A stretch of DNA of 64,000 bases from Mycobacterium sp. Marseille-P9652 (GTDB taxonomy: Bacteria; Actinomycetota; Actinomycetes; Mycobacteriales; Mycobacteriaceae). Position numbers and translations under genes: made by a program. Under the pieces are notes generated by a model. It was not told the origin of the DNA, made no database searches, and saw nothing but the letters and a program-made list of their open reading frames with translations. How positions within the stretch are numbered: the stretch's first letter is position 1; each line of letters starts with the position of its first letter. Positions 37,882-47,851 of the stretch are shown here, in pieces. The stretch covers positions 62,001 to 126,000 of the forward strand of contig NZ_CACRUY010000004.1 in the NCBI RefSeq assembly GCF_902652685.1. The letters run 5' to 3'.

Positions 37882-38232
37882 ATGCCGCATCCGCTTCTGA
37901 CCGCCTTCGCCGCAATGCGCCTGACTGTCGGCGCCGGCACTTGGCTTAGCCCCCGAACCTCCGCGCGGCTCTTCGGGCTCCCGGCCGACAGCTCGCCTAT
38001 TCTCGGCCGCCTGTTCGGCGCGCGGGAGGCGGCGCTGGCGCTCGGCGCGCTGAGCCCCGACGCGCGGGTGCGCCGGACGGCACTGGGCGCCGGAATCGCC
38101 ATCGACGGCGCGGACACCGTGGCGTCACTCCTGGACCTCGCCGCCGGAAAGATGACCCCCCGCGCGGGAATCCTCGTCGGCGGTGGCGCCGCTGTTTTCG
38201 CCGCGTTGGGCGTGGCATCGCTGAGGGTATGA
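37882..38232 (+). CDS. Small membrane protein, DUF4267-like
   Basis: 116 residues, mostly hydrophobic Ala/Gly helices with a conserved FGARE motif and a DGADTVASLLDL segment. ATG 37882 has GGAGGA 5 nt upstream; an earlier ATG 37852 adds ten His/Arg-rich residues. No counterpart at this place is recalled in H37Rv. Confidence 0.75.
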   Translation: MPHPLLTAFAAMRLTVGAGTWLSPRTSARLFGLPADSSPILGRLFGAREAALALGALSPDARVRRTALGAGIAIDGADTVASLLDLAAGKMTPRAGILVGGGAAVFAALGVASLRV

Positions 38233-38245
38233 GCCCGCGCGGCTT

Positions 38246-39037
38246 TCAGGCCCGGAGATAATCCAGTTGCGCCTGGACCGACCATTCGGCCGCGTCCCAC
38301 AGCTTTTCGTCGACGTCCACGTAGACGTGCTCGACGAGCTGCCGGGCGGTCGCGTCCTCGCCGATGTCGCGCAACGCCGCGCGCACCTGCTCGAGCCGTT
38401 CGTGCCGGTGTCTGAGGTAGCCCGACGCCGCGTCCTGCAGGTCGGGCAGCTCGGGGCCGTGCCCGGGCAGCACCGCCCGCGAGCCCAGGCCGCGCAGGCG
38501 CCGCAGCGACTCGAGGTAGTCGGTCAGGCTCCCGTCTTCCTTATCGATGACGGCGGTGCCGCGGCCCAGCACGCTGTCGGCGGTGAGGACCGCGTCGTCG
38601 AGGAGGAACGACAGGGAGTCGGCGGTGTGGCCCGGGGTGGACATGACCTTGATGGTCAGCCCGGCCGCGTCGATCACCTCGCCGTCGGTGAGGTGACCGC
38701 CGAGGCCGCGCAGGAATCCGCTGCCGGCCGAGCGCACGGTCGCGCCGGTCAGCTCGACCAGCTTGTCGATGCCGTCGGTGTGGTCGATGTGGCGGTGACT
38801 GATGAGGACCAGCGTGACGCGGCCCAAGGCGGCGATCCGTTCGATGTGGCCATCGTCGTCCGGACCGGGGTCCACGACCACAACCTCGTCGCTGCGCGGG
38901 CCGCGCAACACCCAGGTGTTGGTGCCCTCGAGCGTCAACAGCCCCGGGTTGTCGGCCAGCAGCACCGATGCCGTCTCGGTGACCGCCCGCAACCGTCGGT
39001 AGGCGGGATGGGTCAGCGCTTCGGCGGGCTCGCTCAC
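38246..39037 (-). CDS. Metallo-beta-lactamase-fold hydrolase, Rv3677c-like
   Basis: 263 residues. The metal site SHRHIDHTDG (HxHxDH) is at ~80, further ligands are in STPGHTADS, LTADSVLG and LPGHGP, and a C-terminal winged-helix-like end is typical of LACTB2-type hydrolases. GTG 39037 overlaps the RidA stop (GTGA). Substrate unknown. Confidence 0.92.
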   Translation of the reverse strand: MSEPAEALTHPAYRRLRAVTETASVLLADNPGLLTLEGTNTWVLRGPRSDEVVVVDPGPDDDGHIERIAALGRVTLVLISHRHIDHTDGIDKLVELTGATVRSAGSGFLRGLGGHLTDGEVIDAAGLTIKVMSTPGHTADSLSFLLDDAVLTADSVLGRGTAVIDKEDGSLTDYLESLRRLRGLGSRAVLPGHGPELPDLQDAASGYLRHRHERLEQVRAALRDIGEDATARQLVEHVYVDVDEKLWDAAEWSVQAQLDYLRA

Positions 39038-39498
39038 GGCTGGGAGCCGACCTCCACGATCAGCTCGACCTCGACCGGCGCGTCCAGCGGCAGCTCGGAT
39101 ACGCCGACCGCCGAGCGCGCGTGGGCGCCCGCGTCCCCGAACACTGCGCCGAGCAGTTCGGATGCCCCGTTGACGACGCTCGGCTGACCGTTGAAACCGG
39201 GAGCGGACGCGACGAACCCGACGACCTTGACCACCCGGGTCACCGCGTCGATCCCCGCCAGGGCGTCGACGGCCGCCAGCGCGTTCAGCGCGCAGGTCCG
39301 CGCCAGGTCCTTGGCCTGTTCCAGGGTGACCTCGGCGCCGACCTTGCCCGCGGCGACCAACTTGCCGCCCACCATCGGCAGCTGGCCGGAGGTGTAGACG
39401 AGGTCGCCGGTTCGCACCGCCGGAACGTAAGACGCAAGGGGCGCAACGACTTCCGGGAGCGTGATGCCGAGCTCCCCGAGCCTGGCGGAAGCGCTCAT
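39034..39498 (-). CDS. RidA/YjgF-family protein, Rv3678c-like
   Basis: 154 residues. Motifs GDLVYTSGQLP and ALNALAAVDAL fit the trimeric RidA fold, which hydrolyses reactive enamines/imines in family members. ATG 39498 is the conserved MSASARL start. Confidence 0.9.
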   Translation of the reverse strand: MSASARLGELGITLPEVVAPLASYVPAVRTGDLVYTSGQLPMVGGKLVAAGKVGAEVTLEQAKDLARTCALNALAAVDALAGIDAVTRVVKVVGFVASAPGFNGQPSVVNGASELLGAVFGDAGAHARSAVGVSELPLDAPVEVELIVEVGSQP

Positions 39499-39500
39499 TG

Positions 39501-39662
39501 CTATTTGGGACGCTTCAGGTACGCGACGTGCTGCTCGCCGGTCGGCCCGGCCAGGACGGACACCAGCTCCCAGCCGTCGGCACCCCACTGGTCGAGGATT
39601 TGTTTCGTGGCGTGCGTCAGCAGCGGAACCGTGACGTATTCCCATGCGATCGGTTGGCTCAT
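39501..39662 (-). CDS. 53-residue DUF4177-like protein, Rv3678A-like
   Basis: Begins MSQPIAWEYVTVPLL and contains DQWGADGWELVSVLAG, the hallmark of DUF4177 proteins, and ends LKRPK. Stop lies 2 bp before the RidA start. TAAGCT is 6 nt before ATG 39662, so the gene is probably leaderless and heads the three-gene unit. Confidence 0.88.
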   Translation of the reverse strand: MSQPIAWEYVTVPLLTHATKQILDQWGADGWELVSVLAGPTGEQHVAYLKRPK

Positions 39663-39668
39663 GGGCCG

Positions 39669-39674
39669 AGCTTA
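39669..39674 (-). promoter_or_regulatory. -10 box of the Rv3678A-like gene (leaderless)
   Basis: TAAGCT on the minus strand with a 6-nt spacer to ATG 39662. Confidence 0.55.
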
Positions 39675-39727
39675 TCGGGCGGGTGCGAACGGCTCTGGCC
39701 AGCCCAAGGGCCCGATCCACGTCGGGC

Positions 39728-39733
39728 TAGCAT
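39728..39733 (+). promoter_or_regulatory. -10 box of the first ArsA-like gene (leaderless)
   Basis: TAGCAT with a 6-nt spacer to GTG 39740. Confidence 0.55.
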
Positions 39734-39739
39734 GCGAAG

Positions 39740-40762
39740 GTGGCAACCACTTCTAGCGAAGACGCTAGTTCCATCGGCTGGCCCGCGCGCCTGTCGAAAG
39801 CCCGCCTGCACTTCGTCACCGGCAAGGGCGGCACGGGCAAGTCGACCATCGCGGCCGCGCTGGCCCTGACCCTCGCGGCAGGGGGCCGCAAGGTGCTCCT
39901 GGTCGAAGTCGAAGGGCGGCAGGGCATCGCGCAACTCTTCGACGTTCCACCGCTGCCCTACGAGGAGCTCAAGATCGCGACCGCCGAGCGCGGCGGGCAG
40001 GTCAATGCCCTGGCGATCGACATCGAGGCCGCGTTCCTGGAATACCTGGACATGTTCTACAACCTCGGCATCGCCGGCCGAGCGATGCGCCGCATCGGCG
40101 CGATCGAGTTCGCGACGACGATCGCTCCCGGTCTCCGCGACGTCCTGCTCACCGGCAAGATCAAGGAGTCGGTGGTGCGGGTCGACAAGAAGAGGGTCCC
40201 GGTTTACGACGCGATCGTGGTCGACTCGCCGCCCACGGGCCGGATCGCGCGCTTCCTCGACGTCACCAAAGCGGTGTCGGACCTGGCCAGGGGCGGGCCC
40301 GTGCACTCGCAGGCCGAGGGGGTGGTCAAGCTGCTGCACTCCGATCAGACCGCCATCCACCTGGTCACCCTTCTCGAGGCGTTGCCGGTCCAGGAAACGA
40401 TGGAAGCCATCGAGGAGTTGGCTGAGATGAAACTGCCGATCGGCAGCGTGATCGTCAACCGCAACATCCCGCCCTTCCTCGAGGCCCGCGACCTGGCCAA
40501 GGCCGCCGAGGGAGACATCGACGCCGACTCGGTGCGGGCGGGACTGGAGATGGCGGGAATCACGCTGGAGGACAAGGAATTCGCCGGCCTGCTGACCGAA
40601 ACCATCGAGCACGCAACGAGAATCACGGCCCGTGCGGAGATCGCCCAACAACTCGACGCGTTGAAGGTGCCCCGGCTGGAGCTGCCGGCCATCTCCGACG
40701 GCGTCGACCTCGGCAGTCTCTACGAACTATCGGAAGCGCTTGCGCAACAGGGGGTTCGATGA
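39740..40762 (+). CDS. ArsA/GET3-type ATPase, Rv3679-like
   Basis: 340 residues, SIMIBI class. The deviant Walker A is [10 protein letters not shown]; switch I/II regions include [13 protein letters not shown]. No membrane segment and no Cys metal site, so arsenite export is unlikely. It pairs with the next gene, overlapping by ATGA. The H37Rv pair Rv3679-Rv3680 has been described as a heteromeric anion-transport-type ATPase affecting tolerance to glycerol-derived stress. Confidence 0.92.
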   Translation: MATTSSEDASSIGWPARLSKARLHFVTGKGGTGKSTIAAALALTLAAGGRKVLLVEVEGRQGIAQLFDVPPLPYEELKIATAERGGQVNALAIDIEAAFLEYLDMFYNLGIAGRAMRRIGAIEFATTIAPGLRDVLLTGKIKESVVRVDKKRVPVYDAIVVDSPPTGRIARFLDVTKAVSDLARGGPVHSQAEGVVKLLHSDQTAIHLVTLLEALPVQETMEAIEELAEMKLPIGSVIVNRNIPPFLEARDLAKAAEGDIDADSVRAGLEMAGITLEDKEFAGLLTETIEHATRITARAEIAQQLDALKVPRLELPAISDGVDLGSLYELSEALAQQGVR

Positions 40763-41916
40763 GTGTCGCACCGCCGGCCCTGGATATGGCCGCTATCCTC
40801 GCCGACACCACCAACCGCGTCGTCGTGTGCTGTGGCGCCGGCGGGGTGGGCAAGACCACCACGGCCGCCGCGATCGCCTTGCGCGCGGCCGAATACGGGC
40901 GCAACGTGTGCGTTTTGACGATCGACCCCGCCAAGCGGCTGGCGCAGGCGCTGGGGGTGAACGACCTCGGTAACACCCCGCAGCGCGTCCCGCTGGCGCC
41001 GGAGGTTTCGGGCGAGCTGCACGCGATGATGCTCGACATGCGCCGGACGTTCGACGAAATGGTGGTCCAGTACTCGGGTGCCGGTCGGGCGCAAGCGATT
41101 TTGGACAACCAGTTCTATCAGACGGTCGCGAGTTCGCTTGCGGGCACGCAAGAGTACATGGCGATGGAAAAGCTGGGTCAGCTGCTGGCCGAGGACCGCT
41201 GGGACCTCGTGGTGGTCGACACTCCCCCGTCGCGCAACGCGCTCGACTTCCTCGACGCCCCCAAACGCCTGGGCAGCTTCATGGACAGCCGGCTGTGGCG
41301 CCTGTTGCTGGCGCCCGGCCGGGGCATCGGCCGGCTGGTGACCGGTGCGATGGGCCTGGCGATGAAGGCGATGTCGACCGTGCTCGGGTCGCAGATGTTG
41401 AGCGATGCCGCGGCGTTCGTGCAGTCGCTGGACGCCACCTTCGGCGGCTTCCGCGAGAAGGCCGATCGCACGTACGCGCTACTGAAGAGACGCGGCACGC
41501 AGTTCGTCGTGGTGTCGGCGGCCGAACCGGACGCCCTGCGGGAGGCGGCGTTCTTCGTCGACCGGCTCTCGCAGGAGGGGATGCCGCTGGCCGGCCTGGT
41601 CCTGAACCGCACGCATCCGCCGTTGTGTTCCCTGCCGGTGGAGCGGGCGATCGACGGCAGCGAGACGCTGGAGGCCCAGCAGGACTCGGAAGTGGCGGCT
41701 CTGGCCGCCGGGGTGCTGCGGATTCACGCCGACCGGGCGCAGACCGCCAAACGGGAGATCCGGCTGCTGTCGCGCTTCACCGGCGCCCACCCGCACGTGC
41801 CGGTGGTCGGGGTCCCTTCGCTGCCGTTCGACGTTTCGGACCTCGAGGCGCTCCGAGCCCTCGCCGACCAGATCACGTCGGTCGGCGACGGGGCGGGCCG
41901 CTCGGCGGCCCGCTGA
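40759..41916 (+). CDS. ArsA/GET3-type ATPase, Rv3680-like
   Basis: 385 residues. The deviant Walker A is [10 protein letters not shown], followed by [26 protein letters not shown] and a helical middle domain with several Met/Ala-rich helices ([15 protein letters not shown]) that could hold a hydrophobic ligand. Forms a two-gene operon with the Rv3679-like partner. Confidence 0.92.
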   Translation: MSVAPPALDMAAILADTTNRVVVCCGAGGVGKTTTAAAIALRAAEYGRNVCVLTIDPAKRLAQALGVNDLGNTPQRVPLAPEVSGELHAMMLDMRRTFDEMVVQYSGAGRAQAILDNQFYQTVASSLAGTQEYMAMEKLGQLLAEDRWDLVVVDTPPSRNALDFLDAPKRLGSFMDSRLWRLLLAPGRGIGRLVTGAMGLAMKAMSTVLGSQMLSDAAAFVQSLDATFGGFREKADRTYALLKRRGTQFVVVSAAEPDALREAAFFVDRLSQEGMPLAGLVLNRTHPPLCSLPVERAIDGSETLEAQQDSEVAALAAGVLRIHADRAQTAKREIRLLSRFTGAHPHVPVVGVPSLPFDVSDLEALRALADQITSVGDGAGRSAAR

Positions 41917-42179
41917 ACAACCCGGACTTCGCCCCAGCCCTTCGGGCCTTATTAGTCACGCGCCAGTTGTAGCCCAGGAAGCGCAAAAGGTAGCTGGCGA
42001 ATTCTTAATGGACACAAGCGCGTTCGTATTCGACACGCGCAGAGGCGTTATTAGACACTATCGCTGATGCGTCGCCCGAGAGCCGTAACATTGACGTAAT
42101 CACGAAAACTGCAATTTTCGTTACCGGGGCACACATCGCGGCGTCATCACCTGGAGACGCCCTACGGGGCGCGTACGCG

Positions 42180-42530
42180 TCAGCTGACGCCGCGGTTCCT
42201 TCTCTTGTCGAAGAAGTCGGACCACGAAACGACCTCGGGATGCTGCTTGAGCAGCGCCCGGCGCTGCCGCTCGGTCATGCCGCCCCATACGCCGAACTCG
42301 ACCTTGTTGTCCAGAGCGTCGGCACCGCACTCCTGCATCACCGGGCAGTGGCGGCAGATCACGGCGGCCTTGCGCTGGGCGGCGCCCCGGACGAACAGCT
42401 CGTCGGGATCCGTGGTCCGGCACAACGCTTTTGAAACCCAGGCGATTCGTTCCTCGGCGTCAACGCTTCGGAGCACACCTTGTGCGGCCGCGATGTTCGT
42501 CCTACGCGCGGCAGGCCGTGATCCTGACAC
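42180..42530 (-). CDS. whiB4: WhiB4 iron-sulfur redox regulator
   Basis: 116 residues. C37, C59, C62 and C68 bind a [4Fe-4S] cluster, and the GVWGG turn (80-84) is followed by a basic DNA-binding tail. WhiB4 senses oxygen and oxidants in M. tuberculosis. GTG 42530 gives the conserved SGSRPAARRTN start and has GGAAGGGAA upstream. The stop codon lies in a 14-bp palindrome (42177-42190), and a 6-bp hairpin at 42140-42161 may terminate it. Confidence 0.95.
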   Translation of the reverse strand: MSGSRPAARRTNIAAAQGVLRSVDAEERIAWVSKALCRTTDPDELFVRGAAQRKAAVICRHCPVMQECGADALDNKVEFGVWGGMTERQRRALLKQHPEVVSWSDFFDKRRNRGVS

Positions 42531-42887
42531 GAGCTGTTCCCTTCCTGTCGGCCGCTCGTCACGACCGGCTTCTTCGGGTGCAGACCCCTCCGCGATCCAC
42601 GCCACACTGTGCACTTCGGTGTTATCTGAATCTCACCGTGTGTCTAAGTTAGGTGGTCAAGGGGGAATTGCGCAACAGTCTGATAACGCTTTTTTTGGGA
42701 CGCGCGTGCAGTCTTGCCCCCGATCGGCACGTCTAGCCAAGCTCTGTCGGGCTACTTCCGAGCGTCCGTAGGGTTACGCGGGTGAAAATTTTGCCCAGAG
42801 CCAGGATAAATTCCCTGGTCACCGCGACGGAAGAGTTTTGCGCCGGTAGCCGTCGGCGGATGCGGCGGTGACGGTCCGGGGGACCGC
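42531..42887. other. Divergent promoter region between whiB4 and ponA2
   Basis: About 360 bp with lower GC than the genes, including a T7 run near 42690 and AT-rich stretches at 42620-42660 and 42780-42830. It must hold both promoters. No gene recognised. Confidence 0.6.
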
Positions 42888-42893
42888 TACCCT
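42888..42893 (+). promoter_or_regulatory. -10 box of ponA2 (leaderless)
   Basis: TACCCT with a 7-nt spacer to ATG 42901. It rules out the longer start at 42868. Confidence 0.55.
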
Positions 42894-42900
42894 AGAACGC

Positions 42901-45327
42901 ATGTCCGACCGCCCGCCGGCAGCGCTCACGATTCTCAAGCTCGCCGGGTGCTGCCTGCTGGCGAGCGTCGTCGTCACCGCCCTGATGTTCCCCCTGGCAG
43001 GCGGGCTGGGCCTGATGTCGAACCGGGCGTCCGAGGTCGTCGCCAACGGGTCGGCGCAGCTGCTGCAGGGCGAGGTGCCCGCCGTGTCGACGATGGTCGA
43101 CTCCAAAGGCAACGTCATCGCCTGGCTGTACTCCCAGCGGCGCTTCGAGGTGCCCAGCGACAAGATCGCCAACACGATGAAGCTCGCGATCGTGTCGATC
43201 GAGGACAAACGGTTCGCCGACCACAACGGCGTCGACTGGAAGGGCACCCTGACCGGCCTGGCCGGATACGCGCGCGGCGACGTCGACACCCGCGGCGGGT
43301 CGACGATCGAGCAGCAGTACATCAAGAACTACCAGCTGCTGGTCACGGCGAAGACCGACGCCGAGAAGCGCGCGGCGGTGGAGACCACGCCGGCGCGCAA
43401 GCTGCGCGAGATCCGGATGGCGCTGACGCTGGACAAGACGTTCACCAAGCCGGAAATCCTGACCCGCTACCTGAACCTGGTCTCCTTCGGCAACGGCTCG
43501 TTTGGTGTGCAGGACGCCGCGCAGACCTATTTCGGCATCAACGCCTCCGACCTCAACTGGCAGCAGGCCGCCCTGCTGGCGGGCATGGTGCAGTCGACCA
43601 CCGCGCTCAACCCCTACGTCAACCCCGACGGCGCCCTGGCCCGGCGCAACCTGGTGCTCGACACGATGATCGAGAACCTGCCGCAGGAGGCCGATGCGCT
43701 GCGGGCCGCCAAGGCCACCCCGCTGGGCGTGCTGCCGCAACCCAACGAGCTTCCGCGGGGCTGCATCGCCGCGGGCGACCGGGCGTTCTTCTGCGACTAC
43801 GTGCAGGAGTACCTCTCGCGCGCCGGGATCAGCAAGGAGCAGGTCGCAAGGGGCGGCTACCTGATCCGCACCACGCTGAACCCCGACGTTCAGATCCCGG
43901 TCAAGGCGGCCATCGACAAGTTCGCCAGTCCGACCCTGCCCGGCATCTCGAGCGTGATGAGCGTGATCCAGCCCGGCAAGGACTCCCACAAGGTGATGGC
44001 CATGGCCAGCAACCGCACGTACGGCCTGAACACCGATGCCGGCGAGACGATGCGGCCCCAGCCGTTCTCGCTGGTGGGTGACGGCGCGGGGTCGATCTTC
44101 AAGCTCTTCACCACCGCCGCGGCGATGGACATGGGCATGGGCATCAACGCGACCCTGGAGGCGCCGCCCCGATTCCAGGCCAAGGGCTTCGGCAGCGGCG
44201 GCGCCAAGGGCTGCCCGAAGGAAACCTGGTGCGTGGTCAACGCCGGCAACTACCGGGGCTCGATGAGCGTCACCGACGCGCTGGCCACCTCACCCAACAC
44301 CGCGTTCGCCAAGCTGATCACCCAGATCGGCGTGGCACGCGCCGTCGACATGGCGATCAAGCTCGGCCTGCGCTCCTACGCCGACCCGGGCACCGCCCGC
44401 ACGTACAACCCCGACAGCAACGAGAGCCTGGCCGACTTCGTCAAACGGCAGAACATCGGCTCGTTCACCCTCGGACCCATCGAGGTCAACGCGCTCGAGC
44501 TGTCCAACGTCGCCGCGACGCTGGCCTCCGGCGGCGTGTGGTGCCCGCCCAACCCGATCGACAAGCTGATCGACCGCAACGGCAACGAGGTCGCCGTCAC
44601 CACCGAGACGTGCGATCAGGTGGTTCCCGAGGGGCTGGCGAACACCCTCGCCAACGCGATGAGCAAGGACGCGGTGGGCGGCGGCACGGCGGCCGGCTCG
44701 GCCGGCGCCGCCGGCTGGGACCTGCCGGTGTCGGGCAAGACGGGCACCACCGAGGCGCACCGGTCGTCGGGCTTCGTCGGATTCACCAGCCACTACGCCG
44801 CCGCGAACTACATCTACGACGACTCGACGAACCCCACGGACCTGTGCTCCGCCCCGCTGCGCCACTGCGGCGAGGGCGACCTCTACGGCGGCAACGAGCC
44901 CGCCCGCACGTGGTTCACCGCCATGAAGCCGATCGCGACGACGTTCGGGCCGGTGGCGATGCCGCCGACCGACCCCCGCTACGTCGACGGCTCGCCGGCC
45001 TCGCGGGTGCCGAGCGTGGCCGGCCTCGAGGTGGAGACGGCGCGCCAGCGCCTCAAGGACGCCGGATTCCAGGTGGCCGACCAGACCAACTCCGTCAACA
45101 GCAGCGCCAAGGCCGGCGAGGTGGTCGGAACATCACCCAGCGGCCAGACGATCCCGGGCTCGATCATCACCCTGCAGGTCAGCAACGGCATTCCGCCGGC
45201 ACCGCCTCCGCCGCCGGAAGGCGTGCCGCCGCCGGTCGGGTCGCAGGTGGTCGAGATTCCGGGTCTGCCGCCGATCACCATCCCGCTGCTGGCGCCCCCG
45301 CCGCCGCCGGGCCAGCCGCCGCCCTAG
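42901..45327 (+). CDS. ponA2: Bifunctional penicillin-binding protein PonA2
   Basis: 808 residues, class A PBP. A membrane anchor (~10-35) is followed by the glycosyltransferase domain ([23 protein letters not shown]). The transpeptidase domain has the SxxK motif GSIFK (Ser acylated by beta-lactams), SPN and KTG (SGKTGTTEA). A PASTA domain ([17 protein letters not shown]) and a Pro-rich tail end the protein. It builds peptidoglycan and aids survival under acid and starvation in M. tuberculosis. Confidence 0.97.
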   Translation: MSDRPPAALTILKLAGCCLLASVVVTALMFPLAGGLGLMSNRASEVVANGSAQLLQGEVPAVSTMVDSKGNVIAWLYSQRRFEVPSDKIANTMKLAIVSIEDKRFADHNGVDWKGTLTGLAGYARGDVDTRGGSTIEQQYIKNYQLLVTAKTDAEKRAAVETTPARKLREIRMALTLDKTFTKPEILTRYLNLVSFGNGSFGVQDAAQTYFGINASDLNWQQAALLAGMVQSTTALNPYVNPDGALARRNLVLDTMIENLPQEADALRAAKATPLGVLPQPNELPRGCIAAGDRAFFCDYVQEYLSRAGISKEQVARGGYLIRTTLNPDVQIPVKAAIDKFASPTLPGISSVMSVIQPGKDSHKVMAMASNRTYGLNTDAGETMRPQPFSLVGDGAGSIFKLFTTAAAMDMGMGINATLEAPPRFQAKGFGSGGAKGCPKETWCVVNAGNYRGSMSVTDALATSPNTAFAKLITQIGVARAVDMAIKLGLRSYADPGTARTYNPDSNESLADFVKRQNIGSFTLGPIEVNALELSNVAATLASGGVWCPPNPIDKLIDRNGNEVAVTTETCDQVVPEGLANTLANAMSKDAVGGGTAAGSAGAAGWDLPVSGKTGTTEAHRSSGFVGFTSHYAAANYIYDDSTNPTDLCSAPLRHCGEGDLYGGNEPARTWFTAMKPIATTFGPVAMPPTDPRYVDGSPASRVPSVAGLEVETARQRLKDAGFQVADQTNSVNSSAKAGEVVGTSPSGQTIPGSIITLQVSNGIPPAPPPPPEGVPPPVGSQVVEIPGLPPITIPLLAPPPPPGQPPP

Positions 45328-45386
45328 TCGGCGACGCGATCAGAAACTGTGGCGCGCGGAATGCGCTGCCAGTTCGCAACCGGCAG

Positions 45387-45392
45387 TAGGCT
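45387..45392 (+). promoter_or_regulatory. -10 box of the metallophosphoesterase gene (leaderless)
   Basis: TAGGCT with a 6-nt spacer to ATG 45399. Confidence 0.5.
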
Positions 45393-45398
45393 TCCTGC

Positions 45399-46355
45399 AT
45401 GGCTGTCTTGCCCGTCCTGACACGCACCGGCGCCGCCGCGCTCGGCTCGGCCGTCGCCGGCATCGGTTACGCCTCGCTCGTCGAGCGCAACGCATTCACG
45501 CTGCGCGAGATCACCATGCCCGTGCTGACGCCGGGTTCGACGCCGCTGCGTGTGCTGCACATCAGCGACCTCCACATGACGCCCAACCAGCGCCGCAAGC
45601 AGGCGTGGGTCCGCGAGCTGTCCGCCTGGGAGCCCGACCTGGTGGTCAACACCGGCGACAACCTGGCGCACCCCAAGGCGGTGCCGGCGGTGATCCAGGC
45701 GCTCGGGGACCTGCTCGCGCGGCCGGGTGTGTTCGTCTTCGGCAGCAACGACTACTTCGGACCGACCCTGAAGAACCCGCTGCACTACGTGACCAATCCC
45801 GCGCGCCGCGTCCGCGGCGAGGCGCTGCCCTGGCAGGACCTGCGCGCGGCGTTCACCGAACGGGGCTGGCTCGACCTCACCCACACCCGGCGCGAGTTCG
45901 AGGTGGCCGGGCTGCACGTGGCCGCCGCCGGCGTGGACGACCCGCACATCGACCGCGACCGGTACGACACGATCGCCGGCCCCGCGAACGCCGCCGCCAA
46001 CCTGCGGCTGGGGCTGACCCACTCGCCGGAGCCGCGCGTGCTGGACCGCTTCGCCGCCGACGGCTACCAGCTTGTGATGGCGGGGCACACCCACGGCGGT
46101 CAGCTCTGCCTGCCGTTCTACGGCGCCCTGGTGACCAACTGCGGCCTCGACCGTTCCCGGGCCAAGGGACCGTCCCGCTGGGGCGCGCGCATGCAGCTGC
46201 ATGTGTCCGCCGGGCTGGGCACCTCCCCGTACGCGCCGGTGCGCTTCTGCTGCAGGCCCGAGGCGACCCTGCTCACGCTGATCGCCAGCCCGATGGGCGG
46301 GCGGGACGCGACCAGCGACCTGAGCCGGTCGCAGCCCACCGCCTCGGTGCGGTGA
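45399..46355 (+). CDS. Calcineurin-like metallophosphoesterase, Rv3683-like
   Basis: 318 residues, with an N-terminal hydrophobic segment that may anchor it. Metal ligands are in ISDLHM, NTGDNL, GSNDYF, LTHSPEP and AGHTHGGQ. YkuE/YaeI-type enzymes act on phosphodiesters or lipid pyrophosphates. GTGA overlap with cds1. Substrate unknown. Confidence 0.92.
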   Translation: MAVLPVLTRTGAAALGSAVAGIGYASLVERNAFTLREITMPVLTPGSTPLRVLHISDLHMTPNQRRKQAWVRELSAWEPDLVVNTGDNLAHPKAVPAVIQALGDLLARPGVFVFGSNDYFGPTLKNPLHYVTNPARRVRGEALPWQDLRAAFTERGWLDLTHTRREFEVAGLHVAAAGVDDPHIDRDRYDTIAGPANAAANLRLGLTHSPEPRVLDRFAADGYQLVMAGHTHGGQLCLPFYGALVTNCGLDRSRAKGPSRWGARMQLHVSAGLGTSPYAPVRFCCRPEATLLTLIASPMGGRDATSDLSRSQPTASVR

Positions 46356-47476
46356 CCGAGGCGACTCCGACCGCCACCCGTACCCCGCCGCGCCGCTGGA
46401 CGGACAACGCGGTCCGGCTCATCCAGGCCGACGCCCGGCGCAGCGCCGACACGCACCTGCTCCGGTATCCGCTGCCGTCGGCGTGGTCCTCTAACGGGTC
46501 CGACGGACCGGGCGCCCACGTCGCGCTGTACCTGAAGGACGAGTCGACGCACATCACCGGCAGCCTCAAGCACCGCCTGGCGCGCTCGCTGTTCCTCTAC
46601 GGCCTGTGCAACGGCTGGATCCGCGAGGGCACCACGGTGGTCGAGGCGTCATCGGGGTCGACGGCCGTGTCGGAGGCCTACTTCGCTGCGCTCCTGGGCC
46701 TGCCGTTCGTCGCCGTCATGCCGGCCACGACCAGTCCGGCCAAGGTGGCGCTGATCGAGGCGCAGGGCGGCCGTTGCCACTTCGTCACGGATTCCAGCCA
46801 GGTGTACGCCGAGGCCCAGCGCGTCGCCGACGAGACCGGCGGGCACTACCTCGACCAGTTCACCAACGCCGAGCGCGCCACCGACTGGCGGGGCAACAAC
46901 AACATCGCCGAGTCGATCTACGAGCAGATGCGCGACGAGCGGTACCCGATCCCCGAGTGGATCGTGGTGGGCGCGGGCACCGGCGGGACCAGCGCGACGA
47001 TCGGCCGCTACATCCGCTACCGGCGGCACGCGACCCGGTTGTGCGTCGTCGACCCGGAGAATTCGGCGTTCTTCCCCGCCTACGTCGAGGGACGCTACGA
47101 CATCGTGATGCCGGTGTCGTCGCGGATCGAGGGCATCGGCCGGCCGCGGGTGGAACCGTCGTTCCTGCCGGGCGTGGTCGACCGCATGATGACCGTCCCC
47201 GATGCGGCCTCGATCGCCGCCACCCGCCACGCAAGCGCCGTCCTGGGCCGTCGGGTGGGCCCGTCGACGGGCACCAACCTGTGGGGCGCCTTCGGCCTGC
47301 TCGCCGAGATGGTCGCCGACGGGCGCAGCGGCTCGGTGGTGACCCTGCTCGCCGACAGCGGCGACCGCTACGTCGACACCTACTTCAACGACGACTGGGT
47401 GACCGCCCAGGGGCTCGACCCGAGCGGCCATGCCGAGGCGCTGCTCGAATTCGAGCGCTCCTGCGTCTGGGCGTGA
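46352..47476 (+). CDS. cds1: PLP-dependent L-cysteine desulfhydrase Cds1-like
   Basis: 374 residues, cysteine-synthase-like fold II PLP enzyme. The PLP Lys is in [10 protein letters not shown], the phosphate loop is GAGTGGTS and the substrate loop is [10 protein letters not shown]. Rv3684 is reported as Cds1, releasing H2S, pyruvate and ammonia from cysteine. GTG 46352 overlaps the previous stop; the longer frame is a shadow. Confidence 0.9.
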   Translation: MTEATPTATRTPPRRWTDNAVRLIQADARRSADTHLLRYPLPSAWSSNGSDGPGAHVALYLKDESTHITGSLKHRLARSLFLYGLCNGWIREGTTVVEASSGSTAVSEAYFAALLGLPFVAVMPATTSPAKVALIEAQGGRCHFVTDSSQVYAEAQRVADETGGHYLDQFTNAERATDWRGNNNIAESIYEQMRDERYPIPEWIVVGAGTGGTSATIGRYIRYRRHATRLCVVDPENSAFFPAYVEGRYDIVMPVSSRIEGIGRPRVEPSFLPGVVDRMMTVPDAASIAATRHASAVLGRRVGPSTGTNLWGAFGLLAEMVADGRSGSVVTLLADSGDRYVDTYFNDDWVTAQGLDPSGHAEALLEFERSCVWA

Positions 47477-47539
47477 CCGCCGCGACGCCGCGATTTGGTG
47501 GGCCGGCGGGCGGGTGCGATAGGCTGTCGGAGCTTCAAG

Positions 47540-47614
<75 letters not shown>

Positions 47615-47685
47615 TCTTATTCAAGGGCCTGACCAGCAGCAAACACTGTCAGTGCTGCTCGGCATCAGGAACTCGCTTGGGCATC

Positions 47686-47723
47686 CGTCCGCAGCGCGTC
47701 CGCAGTACTTTTGCGCAACGCCA
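47686..47723. repeat. CGTCCGCAG-type repeat, left end of island
   Basis: Two CGTCCGCA units in tandem followed by GTACTTTTGCGCAACGCCA; similar to 53913-53953. Could be integrase arm sites of the decayed element. Confidence 0.5.
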
Positions 47724-47851
47724 GCACTGCGGCGTCCAGTCATCTGGGAACAGGTCGGCAACGAGAAGAAGGCTCTCTGGCGCAGCGGATGAACGCAAGC
47801 GGTGAATCGGCGAGCACGCCGCTCTCGCGTTGGACACGCGACACACGCAAC

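Noticed and set aside
37522-38232. Long plus-strand frame through the 85-bp repeats into the DUF4267-like gene
   Set aside because: The repeat part has no signature, and ATG 37882 has its own good ribosome site.
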